Origin: CAVPFA01 sp963703655
GTDB lineage: Bacteria; Actinomycetota; Acidimicrobiia; Acidimicrobiales; Bog-793
Assembly (NCBI GenBank): GCA_963703655.1
Contig: CAVPFA010000003.1
Location: 248,001 to 312,000 of the forward strand
Length of the DNA: 64,000 nt
Reading direction: 5' to 3'
The position numbers were made by a program, and so were the translations under genes. The notes beneath the pieces were generated by a model. The model was not told the origin of the DNA. It worked only from the letters and a program-made list of their open reading frames with translations, and searched no databases. The stretch's first letter is position 1. The number at the start of each line of letters is the position of its first letter. Shown here piece after piece: positions 34,796-43,447 of the stretch.

Positions 34796-35233
34796 TCAGT
34801 TCGAGCGCAGCAGCTCCACTGCGGCATCGGCGGCCTCTCTACGCGACACCCCTAGCGCCCTCGCCGCACGGCCGAGGAGCTCATCTAGGTAGGCCGCCAA
34901 GTTCAGCACGAACATGACCGGATCTGCGACCCTGAGCGGCACCGGCTCGCTGCGGGCATCGAGGCCGGCCGCGGACAGCAGCGCGGTACGAAGGCTGAGA
35001 ACCGCGTCGATCGCGTCGACGACGCCGAGCCCATAGCGCTGCATCCAGGCCGTAAGCCCAAACGGAAGGCTGAGCGTGCCGGTCAACGGTCCACCTTCGG
35101 ACAGATGGATGATGCAACCGACGACGTCGCTGGCGAAGTCGACTTCGATCGTTCCGGTCTCTATTGCGGGTCCTGGCTGGGCCACCGGCGTACTCCATCG
35201 ATCGGGGCTGTTGTCCGCTACCCAGTGTCGCAA
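34796..35233 (-). CDS. hypothetical protein
   Basis: A 145-residue protein I do not recognise. The N-terminal half has alternating hydrophobic strands (GTIEVDFASDVVGCIIHLSE) and the C-terminal half is helical (DPVMFVLNLAAYLDELLG, SRREAADAAVELLRS). No signal peptide or membrane segment is visible. It sits between the NHEJ ligase and a GGDEF-EAL gene on the same strand with gaps of about 105-130 bases. The opposite strand has no better reading. Confidence 0.55.
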   Translation of the reverse strand: MRHWVADNSPDRWSTPVAQPGPAIETGTIEVDFASDVVGCIIHLSEGGPLTGTLSLPFGLTAWMQRYGLGVVDAIDAVLSLRTALLSAAGLDARSEPVPLRVADPVMFVLNLAAYLDELLGRAARALGVSRREAADAAVELLRSN

Positions 35234-35366
35234 GACGGTGTATCAGTGTGGTGGACCGTTGCCGAATGAGTCTTGGTTGCACGCTCATGCGGCACCCCGT
35301 CAGCAGCTTCCAATCCCTCGGCGGGGCCAGGCCGGCGCGGCTAGCGGGGCCGGCGCGCGGGCCGGC

Positions 35367-37778
35367 TCAGGCGCGAGATGCCGCTGAGATGCTGGAAAGC
35401 TCCGACCGGAATGCCAGCTCGCCGGCGGGCTTCGGTCGGCTGATGCAATACCCCTGGGCGATGTCACACCCGAGCTCGGTGAGCAGGTCCAGCGTGGCAT
35501 CGTCCTCGATGCCCTCAGCGACGATGCGGAGCCCCATCGCATGACCAAGCTCGATCGTCGACCGAACCAGTTCCAGATCCCGTGCGCTCTCGCCTGAGGA
35601 GAGAGACAAGATGAAGGAGCGATCGAGCTTCAGCTCTCCCACCGCGAGGCTACTGAGGTGGGCCAGCGAGGTGACGCCTGCCCCGAAATCGTCGATCGAG
35701 ACCACGACTCCAAGATCCCGTAACTCTTGGATGACACGTCTGGATCTTTCGAATTCCGAGATCATGCAGGTCTCGGTGATCTCGAGGACTAGGCCATCAG
35801 CGCCAAGACCGTAGCGCTCGAGCTGACCACGAACCATTTCGGTGAACCCGTGCTCGAGGAGGTTCGTCGGCGACACGTTCACAGCGACGGTCAAGTGGAG
35901 CCCCGTGACGCGCCACGCGGCGCATTGCGCGACGGCTTCGTCGAGCACCCACTTCGTGAGCGGTCGCATGAGGCCTGCTTCCTCTGCGAGCGGAAGGAAC
36001 TTGATAGGTGGGAGCAGACCGAGCCTCGGATGGTCCCAGCGAACCAGAGCTTCGACGGCCAGGATCGCACCGGTTCGCAGATCGAGCTGGGGCTGGTAGT
36101 GAAGCACGAGCTGGCCCTCCTCGATCGCGGATCTCAGCTCCTCCAGCATCCGTATCTGATCACCCTCTTCGTCGAGATTCCGCTCGTAGATCGCGAACGA
36201 TGAGTTGCCCAGCTTGGCCCGGTACATGGCGACATCGGCGCACCACACGAGTCCGCCGCTGTCGGTGGCATCGGTCGGAGCCATGGCGATGCCGATGCTC
36301 GCGCTGATATGTGCCTTGACCACGTCCAGCGCGAAAGGCTCCTCGAGGCTGGCGGTGAGGCGTTCGGCGACCGTCGTGGCGTATTCGGAGTCCCCATCGA
36401 CGAGCACGACAGCGAACTCGTCACCGCCGAGACGAACGAGCAGATCGCTGTCACGCAGCGAGGTCGAGAGGCGCACGCCCAGCTGTCTCAAAAGCTGGTC
36501 GCCGGCTGGATGGCCGAACGAGTCGTTGATCTCCTTGAAGTGGTTGAGGTCGACGAAGAGAAACGCCAAGTGGCGCTCTGGCGTCGACGACTCGCCGCGC
36601 TCGGCAAAGAAAGCGTCGAGAACTCGAAACAGGTGCCGGCGGTTTGCAAGACCTGTCAGGTCGTCAGTAACGGATTGGCGGTGGCGCTCCTGGCTCAGTG
36701 TCTGCATCGCTCGCACCGACAGTGCGAGCCGAACCCCGACGGCTGCCAGCGTCGCGGTCGCCAAACCTATGGCCACGCGGCTGACGGGGTGCAAAGCGGC
36801 CACGAGAAGGATCGCCAGCGCGCCGGCCGCAGACAGGTTGGGTAGGAGGAACCTCGCCGGTCTCTGAGGCAGGAGAGGGTTCGAAGGACGCCGGCGCAAC
36901 CACACCGACAAGGAAATGACGACGATGGCCGTCGGCCAGGCGATCCCGTTGAAGATCGTGCCGAAGCGCGTGCCCCCGAAAGAGCTCTGGAACAAGTTCG
37001 ACGTGTCGCCGACGACGTTCAGCGCGATTCCGGACGCCAGGAGGATCCACGCGGTCCTCCGCTGTCCGGAGAGCATTGCGGTGCCGCCGACGACCACGCC
37101 CAGGAGCAACAGGTCTCCGATCGGATAGGCGAGATTCGTCGCGGTCGCGAGCACATTGCCGCCCCTCGACCTCAGAATGCTTTCGAAGGCGAACGCAGCG
37201 CACACGGCTGCCGCGCCCAGCCCGGCTATCGCACCGTCCAGCCAGTTGGGAGCCGAGAATCTTCGCCCCTCTCCCCGTATGAACATCAGAACCGCCACAT
37301 ACGCGAGTGGGTAGAAGCCGAGGTAGAAGGCGTCCGCCAACGACGGTTCCGGTGGCGTTGCGCCTCCTATGGACTGGACGGTCAACACGAGGTCACCGAC
37401 GCCCCACGAGAGCAGGCTGAATCCGAGGACCAGCGTCGCCGACCTTCCCAGCCGCCGAGTGCAGCCCCTCGCTATGCACAAAGCGCTGGCTGCGAGCTCG
37501 ATGCCGCAAACGACCCAGCCGTCGAGCCACGTCCAGTAGTCGCTGGTGGCACGCACGATGAGCGACAGGAGGTAGACGGCAAGGACTGCGAGCAGCAGGC
37601 CGTAAGTGGACCAGAGCGCAATTCGCGATCGCTCGCGGACGCGGGGAAAGTCCGTCCCGCGATCCGTCCGCTGATCTATGCGCAATACACTCACTGAACA
37701 GGAACAATCGACCTGTCTGGCGCGAATCTTGAGAACTTCCGCGTTCTGCGATCGCCGACTCGGCCCGAGGCCCGGCAC
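35367..37778 (-). CDS. membrane-anchored GGDEF-EAL cyclic-di-GMP enzyme
   Basis: Up to 803 residues. An N-terminal membrane domain with roughly eight helices (about 53-350) is followed by a diguanylate cyclase domain with an intact RLGGDEFAVVL site (about 450) and a phosphodiesterase domain with intact EALVRWDHP and DDFGAG motifs. Both signatures are complete, so synthesis, breakdown or both of c-di-GMP is possible. The first 28 residues look poorly conserved and a GTG at 37694 is an alternative start. It lies between the NHEJ ligase genes and ku, divergent from ku across 72 bases or more. Confidence 0.88.
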   Translation of the reverse strand: MPGLGPSRRSQNAEVLKIRARQVDCSCSVSVLRIDQRTDRGTDFPRVRERSRIALWSTYGLLLAVLAVYLLSLIVRATSDYWTWLDGWVVCGIELAASALCIARGCTRRLGRSATLVLGFSLLSWGVGDLVLTVQSIGGATPPEPSLADAFYLGFYPLAYVAVLMFIRGEGRRFSAPNWLDGAIAGLGAAAVCAAFAFESILRSRGGNVLATATNLAYPIGDLLLLGVVVGGTAMLSGQRRTAWILLASGIALNVVGDTSNLFQSSFGGTRFGTIFNGIAWPTAIVVISLSVWLRRRPSNPLLPQRPARFLLPNLSAAGALAILLVAALHPVSRVAIGLATATLAAVGVRLALSVRAMQTLSQERHRQSVTDDLTGLANRRHLFRVLDAFFAERGESSTPERHLAFLFVDLNHFKEINDSFGHPAGDQLLRQLGVRLSTSLRDSDLLVRLGGDEFAVVLVDGDSEYATTVAERLTASLEEPFALDVVKAHISASIGIAMAPTDATDSGGLVWCADVAMYRAKLGNSSFAIYERNLDEEGDQIRMLEELRSAIEEGQLVLHYQPQLDLRTGAILAVEALVRWDHPRLGLLPPIKFLPLAEEAGLMRPLTKWVLDEAVAQCAAWRVTGLHLTVAVNVSPTNLLEHGFTEMVRGQLERYGLGADGLVLEITETCMISEFERSRRVIQELRDLGVVVSIDDFGAGVTSLAHLSSLAVGELKLDRSFILSLSSGESARDLELVRSTIELGHAMGLRIVAEGIEDDATLDLLTELGCDIAQGYCISRPKPAGELAFRSELSSISAASRA

Positions 37779-37827
37779 GAGCGTGATCCCTGTTCAAGAT
37801 GGTCGCGAGGTGCTTGACTGTATGGGT

Positions 37828-37842
37828 CTTTCTTTCAGAAAG
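37828..37842 (+). promoter_or_regulatory. hairpin covering the ku ribosome binding site
   Basis: CTTTCT and AGAAAG form a 6-bp stem with a 3-base loop ending 8 bases before the ku ATG. The 3' arm includes the AAAGG Shine-Dalgarno. Pairing would limit access of ribosomes. Short and AU-rich, so only weakly stable. Confidence 0.3.
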
Positions 37843-37850
37843 GAACCACG

Positions 37851-38897
37851 ATGGCCAAAGCGATCTGGACCGGGTCGCTCAGCTTCGGTCTTGTCAACGT
37901 TCCGGTCGGCCTTTATTCGGCGACCGAGGACCGGTCGATCCACTTCAACCAGTTTCGAGCAGGTAGGTCGGAGAGGGTCCGAAACAAGCGCGTCGGTGAG
38001 CAGAGCGGTGACGAGGTCGCGTACGCCGACATCGTGAAGGGCTATGACCTCGGTGGCGGGGAGTACGTGATCCTCACCCCTGAGGAGCTCGCGTCGGTCG
38101 CCCCGGGACCGTCGCGCACCATCGAGGTCACCGACTTCGTCGAGCTCGCCGACATCGACCCGATCTACTTCGACAAGCCCTATTTCCTGGCTCCGCACGG
38201 CAAGAACGGTGACCGGGCCTACGAGCTGTTGCGCCAGGTCATGTCCGACACGAACAAGGTGGCCATCGCGACGTTCGTGATGCGCGACAAGCAGTACCTG
38301 GTCGCGATCCGGCCCGAGCCGGCAGCGCTCGTGCTCGAGACACTCCTGTTCGCGGACGAGGTCCGCGACCCCGCCGAGGAGATCGACGTGCTCCCCGTCG
38401 AGGCCACCTTCGAGCCACGCGAGATCGACATGGCCAAGCTCCTCATCGACTCCATGACGACGACGTGGGAGCCGAAGAGATATCGCGACACGTACCGAGA
38501 GCGAGTAGAAGAGCTGATCGACCAGAAGCGCCAGGGCACGGTGGTCGTAAGCGAAGGCCCACGCGCCGAGCCGGCACCCGTGGTCGACCTGCTCGCAGCG
38601 CTTCAGGCGAGCGTCACGGCCGCTCGGGGCCGAGCGGACGCTCCCTCGGCCGACTCCGAGGCCGGACGGGGCAAGCGAGCGAGCCGCCAGCCGGCCGAGA
38701 AACGAGCGGTCACGCCGGCACGGCAGCCCGCTCGCAGAGGTCCCGTGGCCGACAAGGAGCAGCCCACGCTCAGCCGGAGCGACCTGATGCGTCAAGCTGC
38801 CGATCTCGGCATTACAGGCAGGTCGAAGATGACCCGTGAGGAGCTCGAGCAGGCCGTCGCCGATGCGACCGGCGGTCGGCGCCGCAAAGCATCCTGA
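37851..38897 (+). CDS. ku: Ku DNA end-binding protein
   Basis: A 348-residue homodimeric Ku that binds broken DNA ends and recruits LigD. It begins with IWTGSLSFGLVNVPVGLYSA and contains EYVILTPEEL, YFDKPYFLAP, TFVMRDKQYLVAIRP and MAKLLIDSMTTTW. A basic Ser/Arg/Ala-rich linker (about 255-310) leads to a C-terminal SAP/HeH-like helix-extension-helix (LMRQAADLGITGRSKMTREE) expected to bind DNA. It is encoded divergently from the ligase genes with one c-di-GMP gene between. Confidence 0.95.
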   Translation: MAKAIWTGSLSFGLVNVPVGLYSATEDRSIHFNQFRAGRSERVRNKRVGEQSGDEVAYADIVKGYDLGGGEYVILTPEELASVAPGPSRTIEVTDFVELADIDPIYFDKPYFLAPHGKNGDRAYELLRQVMSDTNKVAIATFVMRDKQYLVAIRPEPAALVLETLLFADEVRDPAEEIDVLPVEATFEPREIDMAKLLIDSMTTTWEPKRYRDTYRERVEELIDQKRQGTVVVSEGPRAEPAPVVDLLAALQASVTAARGRADAPSADSEAGRGKRASRQPAEKRAVTPARQPARRGPVADKEQPTLSRSDLMRQAADLGITGRSKMTREELEQAVADATGGRRRKAS

Positions 38898-38898
38898 T

Positions 38899-40182
38899 TT
38901 GCCACATCGTTACCCTGCGCTAGTCGCAGCGCCGCCATCGTCGAACGAACGACTCTGGCTCACCAACCTGAGGCTGTTCGACGGCACCGGCGACGAGGTG
39001 CGCGAGGGGACAGCGGTCCTCCTCGAGGGTGGCGTGATCCGCGCCGTAATGAGCGCTTCCGAGCCGTGCCCGAGCGGTGCGCGTGCCATCGACGTCGAAG
39101 GCCGCATGGTTCTGCCGGGGATCATCGACGCGCACACGCATGCCGCCGGCCATCCGCCCGCGACCCTCCTCGGCGCCGAGGAGGTGCTGCCCGGGACGGC
39201 GGCGCACTTCCTGCAGGCCGAGCTCCGCGACTGCCTTCGCGAGGGCGTGACCACTATCCGGGTCGTCGGCTCCCAGGGACTTCGCCCGCAGGAAGCACGC
39301 CAGGCCATGCGTTACGGGGCTTTCCGGGGCCCACGGTTGCTCACCTGCGGAAAGATCGTTTCTGCGACGGCGCCTGGTGGCCGGTTCTACGGCGACATGT
39401 ACCGAGAGGCGGACGGGCCGGACGACGTGCGCCGCGCCGTGCGTGAGCAGATCCGCTCCGGTGCGGATTTCATCAAGGTGATGACCACGGGCGCACGTTC
39501 GAACGAGCTCGAGGACCCCGACCCGGTGCAGCTCACGGAGGCCGAGTTCGCGGCGCTCGTCGACGAGGCCCACCGAATGGGCTTCAAGGTCGCCGCGCAC
39601 GCCGAGGGCCTGGACGGCTGCGAGGCGGCCATCGCGCACGGGATGGACACCATCGAGCACGGGATGTACCTCCACCAGCGGCCGGACATGCTCGAGAAAA
39701 TGGCAGCGAACGGCCAAGTCCTCGTTCCGACGCTCTCGGGCTACTACTGGATGGCTGGCATGGGCAAGGTGGTAGACCCCTCGGACGCGGTCCTCGACCT
39801 CGAGATGCCACAGATGCTGGTCGACCTCGCGAACTTCAATCTCGAGCAAGGGACGCTCTCGATGCGGGCCGCCCAAAAGGCCGGTGTGAAGATCGCCCTC
39901 GGCACCGATGCGGACTCCGCCGGATTGGAGTTGCTGCGGATGGTCCATCACGGCCTGTCGCCGAGCGAGGCGCTCCGCGCCGCCACCTCCACCGCCGCCG
40001 AGGCGCTCGGACTCGGCGAGTACGTCGGGACCGTCGAGGAGGGGAAGCTCGCTGACCTTTTGGTCGTAGACGGGGATGCGGTGGCTGAGCCTGGGCTCCT
40101 CTGTGACCCGACCCGTATCTGGCTCGTCCTGCAGCTCGGCACCCCGGTCGCCGGCCAGGCGCTCGAGCGGCCACTGGATTGA
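38899..40182 (+). CDS. metal-dependent amidohydrolase (imidazolonepropionase/prolidase-like)
   Basis: About 427 residues, TIM-barrel amidohydrolase. It shows LPGIIDAHTHAAGHP (HxH), DFIKVMTTGA with the likely carbamylated Lys, KVAAHAEGLDGC, DTIEHGMYL and the metal Asp in ALGTDADSAG. This set is typical of the Xaa-Pro/Xaa-Arg dipeptidase-like amidohydrolases. Substrate unknown. The frame is open into ku, and a TTG at 38899 immediately after the ku stop or ATGs at 38863 and 38836 could be the start; none has a good ribosome binding site. Confidence 0.85.
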   Translation: MPHRYPALVAAPPSSNERLWLTNLRLFDGTGDEVREGTAVLLEGGVIRAVMSASEPCPSGARAIDVEGRMVLPGIIDAHTHAAGHPPATLLGAEEVLPGTAAHFLQAELRDCLREGVTTIRVVGSQGLRPQEARQAMRYGAFRGPRLLTCGKIVSATAPGGRFYGDMYREADGPDDVRRAVREQIRSGADFIKVMTTGARSNELEDPDPVQLTEAEFAALVDEAHRMGFKVAAHAEGLDGCEAAIAHGMDTIEHGMYLHQRPDMLEKMAANGQVLVPTLSGYYWMAGMGKVVDPSDAVLDLEMPQMLVDLANFNLEQGTLSMRAAQKAGVKIALGTDADSAGLELLRMVHHGLSPSEALRAATSTAAEALGLGEYVGTVEEGKLADLLVVDGDAVAEPGLLCDPTRIWLVLQLGTPVAGQALERPLD

Positions 40183-40301
40183 GAGGGCTGTATTAGCGGC
40201 ACGGCCGCGGGGCGGGCGCAGGCGGGCAAGTGGGTCCTTTGAACCAAGGACCGGTCCGGTACGCTGCAGATCTGCGAGGCCTGTTGAGCCAAGGAGTCAC
40301 G

Positions 40302-41153
40302 ATGCCCCTCTTCGGAAAGTCACCGGATACGGCTGGATCTAGCTGGGAACCGGAGGCCGCAGAGGGCCGCCTGGCCCACACGTTCGGCGCGGATCCTGCC
40401 GGCGTGTTCACGTCCGATCTGTCGGTCGCCGAGTATGTGCTGTTGGGAGAGGCGGGCTTCGAGCCATTGGGTTTCGTGATCGGGTCGTCCATCTACCACA
40501 TCGGGCTCCAGATCGGGAAGTGGTCTCAGAACCAGGAGCTCCAGGTGCTCACCCAGGCCATGTACAACGCCCGTGAGCTTGCCATGACGCGCATGCAAGC
40601 GGAGGCGGAGCACCTCGGGGCGGACGGGATCGTCGGCGTGCAGCTGCGGATGCAGGCCTACGTCTGGGGTCAGGACGTACTCGAGTTCCTGGCCACGGGT
40701 ACGGCCGTCAAGGCCATAGGCAGCTCCGCGGGCGCGCATCGCACTCCGGACGGTCGCGCGTTTACGTCCGATCTCTCGGTCCAGGATTTCTTCCGGCTCC
40801 TGGCCGGAGGCGGAGTCCCGGTGGCGTTCGTCCTCGGCACGTGCGTTTACCACATCGCCCACCAGTCGGCTTTCCAAGCCCTCCGTCAGACCGGCCAGAA
40901 CCAGGAGATGCTGACGTTCACCCAGGGCATCTACGAGGCGCGGGAGCTCGCCCTCGCTCGAATGCAGGCCGAAGCCGCGCAGGCACAGGCTTCGGGAATC
41001 GTCGGTGTCACCGTCGGGGTGTTCAACCACGTCTGGGGCGAGCACGCCACCGAGTTCCTCGCCACGGGAACGGCCATCCGCCGGCTCGGCGACGAGCACC
41101 GGCTCGCGGACACTTCGCCCAAGCCCACGTTCACCCTCGGGCTGGACATCTGA
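40302..41153 (+). CDS. duplicated YbjQ-like heavy-metal-binding-domain protein
   Basis: A 283-residue protein made of two homologous halves. Each has FTSDLSV near its start, SxYHI in the middle, LxxARELAxxRMQAEA, a GIVGV segment and a final EFLATGTA. This resembles the YbjQ/DUF74 fold, usually about 100-110 residues and found as pentamers, here fused in tandem. No metal-site cysteines or signal peptide are visible and the function is unknown. AAGGAG precedes the ATG at 40302. The next gene starts 32 bases downstream. Confidence 0.75.
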   Translation: MPLFGKSPDTAGSSWEPEAAEGRLAHTFGADPAGVFTSDLSVAEYVLLGEAGFEPLGFVIGSSIYHIGLQIGKWSQNQELQVLTQAMYNARELAMTRMQAEAEHLGADGIVGVQLRMQAYVWGQDVLEFLATGTAVKAIGSSAGAHRTPDGRAFTSDLSVQDFFRLLAGGGVPVAFVLGTCVYHIAHQSAFQALRQTGQNQEMLTFTQGIYEARELALARMQAEAAQAQASGIVGVTVGVFNHVWGEHATEFLATGTAIRRLGDEHRLADTSPKPTFTLGLDI

Positions 41154-41185
41154 CCGCCATCTCGGAGCGCCGGCGCAAGCGCGCC

Positions 41186-43309
41186 ATGCGCGGTGCCATC
41201 GCTGTCGCCGCTGCGCTTAGCGTCGCTCTCGTTGGGGGGTCAGCGCTGACGACCCGCGCGGCCGGCGCCTATCCAGCCGGCGTGACGCCCGATCCGGCAG
41301 GCGTGACGCCCCGAGCGGCCGGCGTGTCAACCCAAGCCCCCGTCGCAACCGGCGCCGGCGTGACGCCCCAAACGCCCGCGGCCGGCACGTCCGTCTCGCC
41401 TGGCGCCGCCCATTCCGCAGGCGTCGACGACCAAGCCTCCTCCCCGTGTGGATCGGTCGTGCTCCCGGGCAGCGCATGGCTCGGTGGCGACGGCGTCGAC
41501 GTCTTCAGCAACGGGGCCGACGCGGGCTCGGGCACGAGTTGCGGCGGGATCTCGACAGTCGGCAGCATCGTGAGCGGCGAGGAGTGGCAGTGCGTCGAGC
41601 TCGTCGACCGGCTCTACCTCGAGCGGGGATGGATCCGCTCGACGTGGTCCGGCAATGGCGCGGACCTGTACGCCGAGGCGCCTGCGAGCCTTGCCGAGCA
41701 GCGGCAGGGTTCGATCTCGTTCCTCTCCCCCGGCGACGTGATCAGCTACCAAAGCCCCGGCGGCGCCGAGCCCGGGCACGCCGGCATCGTCAACACCGTG
41801 ACGCCTATCAGCCTCGGCCGCTACGAGGTGCAGCTCGTGCAGCAAAACGGGTTCCTGTTCACCTCGGGAATCTTGTCGAACGGCACCCTCACCATGACGA
41901 CAGGTTGGGTCAGCGACTACCCGGTTATCGGCGTCATCCATCATCCCGGCGCGACAGCGATCGCGGCCGAGCCGCCGGATCTCCTGCAGAACTCGAGTTT
42001 CGAGAACGACGTCACCACCGGCTGGACGACACTGAACCCGGCCGGCGGCACCGTCCAGGAGCTCGCTGCGAAAGCTTCTGGCCTTCCCGAAGGCGGCAAC
42101 CTGCTCGAGATCAGCACGAGCAGGCCGAACGGCTCGGTCTACCAGAACGTGCCGCTCAACCTGGAGCCAGGCGAGAGTTACACCTTCTCCATCTGGGCGC
42201 GGGCGAGAGCAACGCGGCAAGAGAGCATCTGCGTGGTGCTCTGGGCCTTCGGCCAGAGCACCGAATACGGCGAGACCTGCGCCCGCGTCGGTCCCGACTG
42301 GACGCTCGTGTCCGCGCCCTACGACGTCAGAGGCAACGGCCTGACCGAGCTGCGGGCACAGGTCTACCTGCACACGGCGATGCTCCACCTCGATCTGACC
42401 GGGGCTTCGCTCGTAGACGACGGCCTCTCCAGCGCGAGCTTCCAGAACGGCCTCACCACCGGCTGGACGACCCTCGACCCACCCGGCGGGTTTGTCCGGG
42501 CTCGGGCCACGAGGGCCACGGACCTGCCCCAGGGCCGCAGCCTGCTCGAGCTGAGCACGACCCGACCGAGCGGCTCGGTCTTCCAGGACGTGGCGGTGAA
42601 CCTGGCCCCGGGCCAGAGCTACACGTTCTCGGTCTGGGCCCGGGCGAACTCCTCGAAGCGCGAGAAACTCTGCGTCGTGCTCTGGGGCATCGGCCGGGCC
42701 ACCCAGAAGGGTGAGACTTGCGCGGGCGTCACAGATGCGTGGACGCCGGTGTCCGCGCCCTATGACGTCAGCGCCTCCGGTCTTACACAACTTCGTGCGC
42801 AGGTCTATCTGCTCACACCCGGTGCCCGGCTCGATCTGACCGGGGGGTCCCTGGTGGACGACGAGCTGGCGAACGCGAGTTTCGAGAACAATCAGACCGG
42901 AGGCTGGAAGTTCCTGAGGCCGCCCGGCGGAGCCGTCCAAGCTCTCGCTGCGAAGGCGTCGGGTCTGCCCGAGGGTGGCAACCTCCTCAAGTTGCGTACG
43001 TCCCGGCCGGGCGGATCGGTGTACCAGGACGTGCCCGAGAACCTGGAACAGGGTCAGAGCTACACCTTCTCGGTCTGGGCTCGGGCGAACGCCTCTGTCA
43101 CCGAGAGCATCTGTGTCGTGCTGTGGGGCCTCGGCCACGGCAGCGAATACGGCGAGACCTGTGCAAAGGTCGGCCAAACCTGGACGCTCGTCTCCGCGCC
43201 CTACGACGTCAGAGCCTCGGGCCTCACCGAGCTGCAAGCGCAGGTCTATCTGCACACAACACGGCTCCCCCTCGATCTGACCGGGGCGTCGCTCGGCCGC
43301 GGCACCTGA
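41186..43309 (+). CDS. secreted CHAP-domain hydrolase with three C-terminal carbohydrate-binding-like repeats
   Basis: A 707-residue exported protein. Residues 1-28 form a Sec signal peptide. Residues 29-80 are an Ala/Pro/Gly/Thr linker with repeated AGVTP units. Residues about 85-260 form a CHAP domain with EEWQCVELVDRLY (Cys 136) and PGHAGIVNTV (His 198), the NlpC/P60-like amidase pair used to cleave peptidoglycan. Three repeats of about 145 residues follow (starting near 267, 414 and 561), each with a SFxN-x-GW start, a SGSVxQ/xVxxNL middle and SICVVLW-like core, resembling CBM4/9 jelly rolls. A role in wall remodelling or attack on other cells is likely. Confidence 0.8.
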   Translation: MRGAIAVAAALSVALVGGSALTTRAAGAYPAGVTPDPAGVTPRAAGVSTQAPVATGAGVTPQTPAAGTSVSPGAAHSAGVDDQASSPCGSVVLPGSAWLGGDGVDVFSNGADAGSGTSCGGISTVGSIVSGEEWQCVELVDRLYLERGWIRSTWSGNGADLYAEAPASLAEQRQGSISFLSPGDVISYQSPGGAEPGHAGIVNTVTPISLGRYEVQLVQQNGFLFTSGILSNGTLTMTTGWVSDYPVIGVIHHPGATAIAAEPPDLLQNSSFENDVTTGWTTLNPAGGTVQELAAKASGLPEGGNLLEISTSRPNGSVYQNVPLNLEPGESYTFSIWARARATRQESICVVLWAFGQSTEYGETCARVGPDWTLVSAPYDVRGNGLTELRAQVYLHTAMLHLDLTGASLVDDGLSSASFQNGLTTGWTTLDPPGGFVRARATRATDLPQGRSLLELSTTRPSGSVFQDVAVNLAPGQSYTFSVWARANSSKREKLCVVLWGIGRATQKGETCAGVTDAWTPVSAPYDVSASGLTQLRAQVYLLTPGARLDLTGGSLVDDELANASFENNQTGGWKFLRPPGGAVQALAAKASGLPEGGNLLKLRTSRPGGSVYQDVPENLEQGQSYTFSVWARANASVTESICVVLWGLGHGSEYGETCAKVGQTWTLVSAPYDVRASGLTELQAQVYLHTTRLPLDLTGASLGRGT

Positions 43310-43428
43310 GCTGCGCCGGTAGGCTTGGCTTCAACAGCCGAGCTGCGAAGGTACGGAGCTGCGAGGCCACCGGGCCCGGATGGCAAGTCCGGATAGCAAC
43401 GTGAGGATACGGCGATCGAACGTCAAGC

Positions 43429-43440
43429 AGCCGAAAGGCT
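43429..43440 (+). promoter_or_regulatory. GNRA hairpin overlapping the moaA Shine-Dalgarno
   Basis: AGCC-GAAA-GGCT forms a 4-bp stem with a GAAA tetraloop. Its GAAAGG segment is the only Shine-Dalgarno-like sequence before the ATG at 43448. It may modulate moaA translation; I could not match it to the known MoCo riboswitch. Confidence 0.3.
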
Positions 43441-43447
43441 CGGCCCT

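Noticed and set aside
43310..43447. Molybdenum-cofactor riboswitch before moaA
   Set aside because: A hairpin is present, but I could not align the conserved segments of the MoCo RNA motif.
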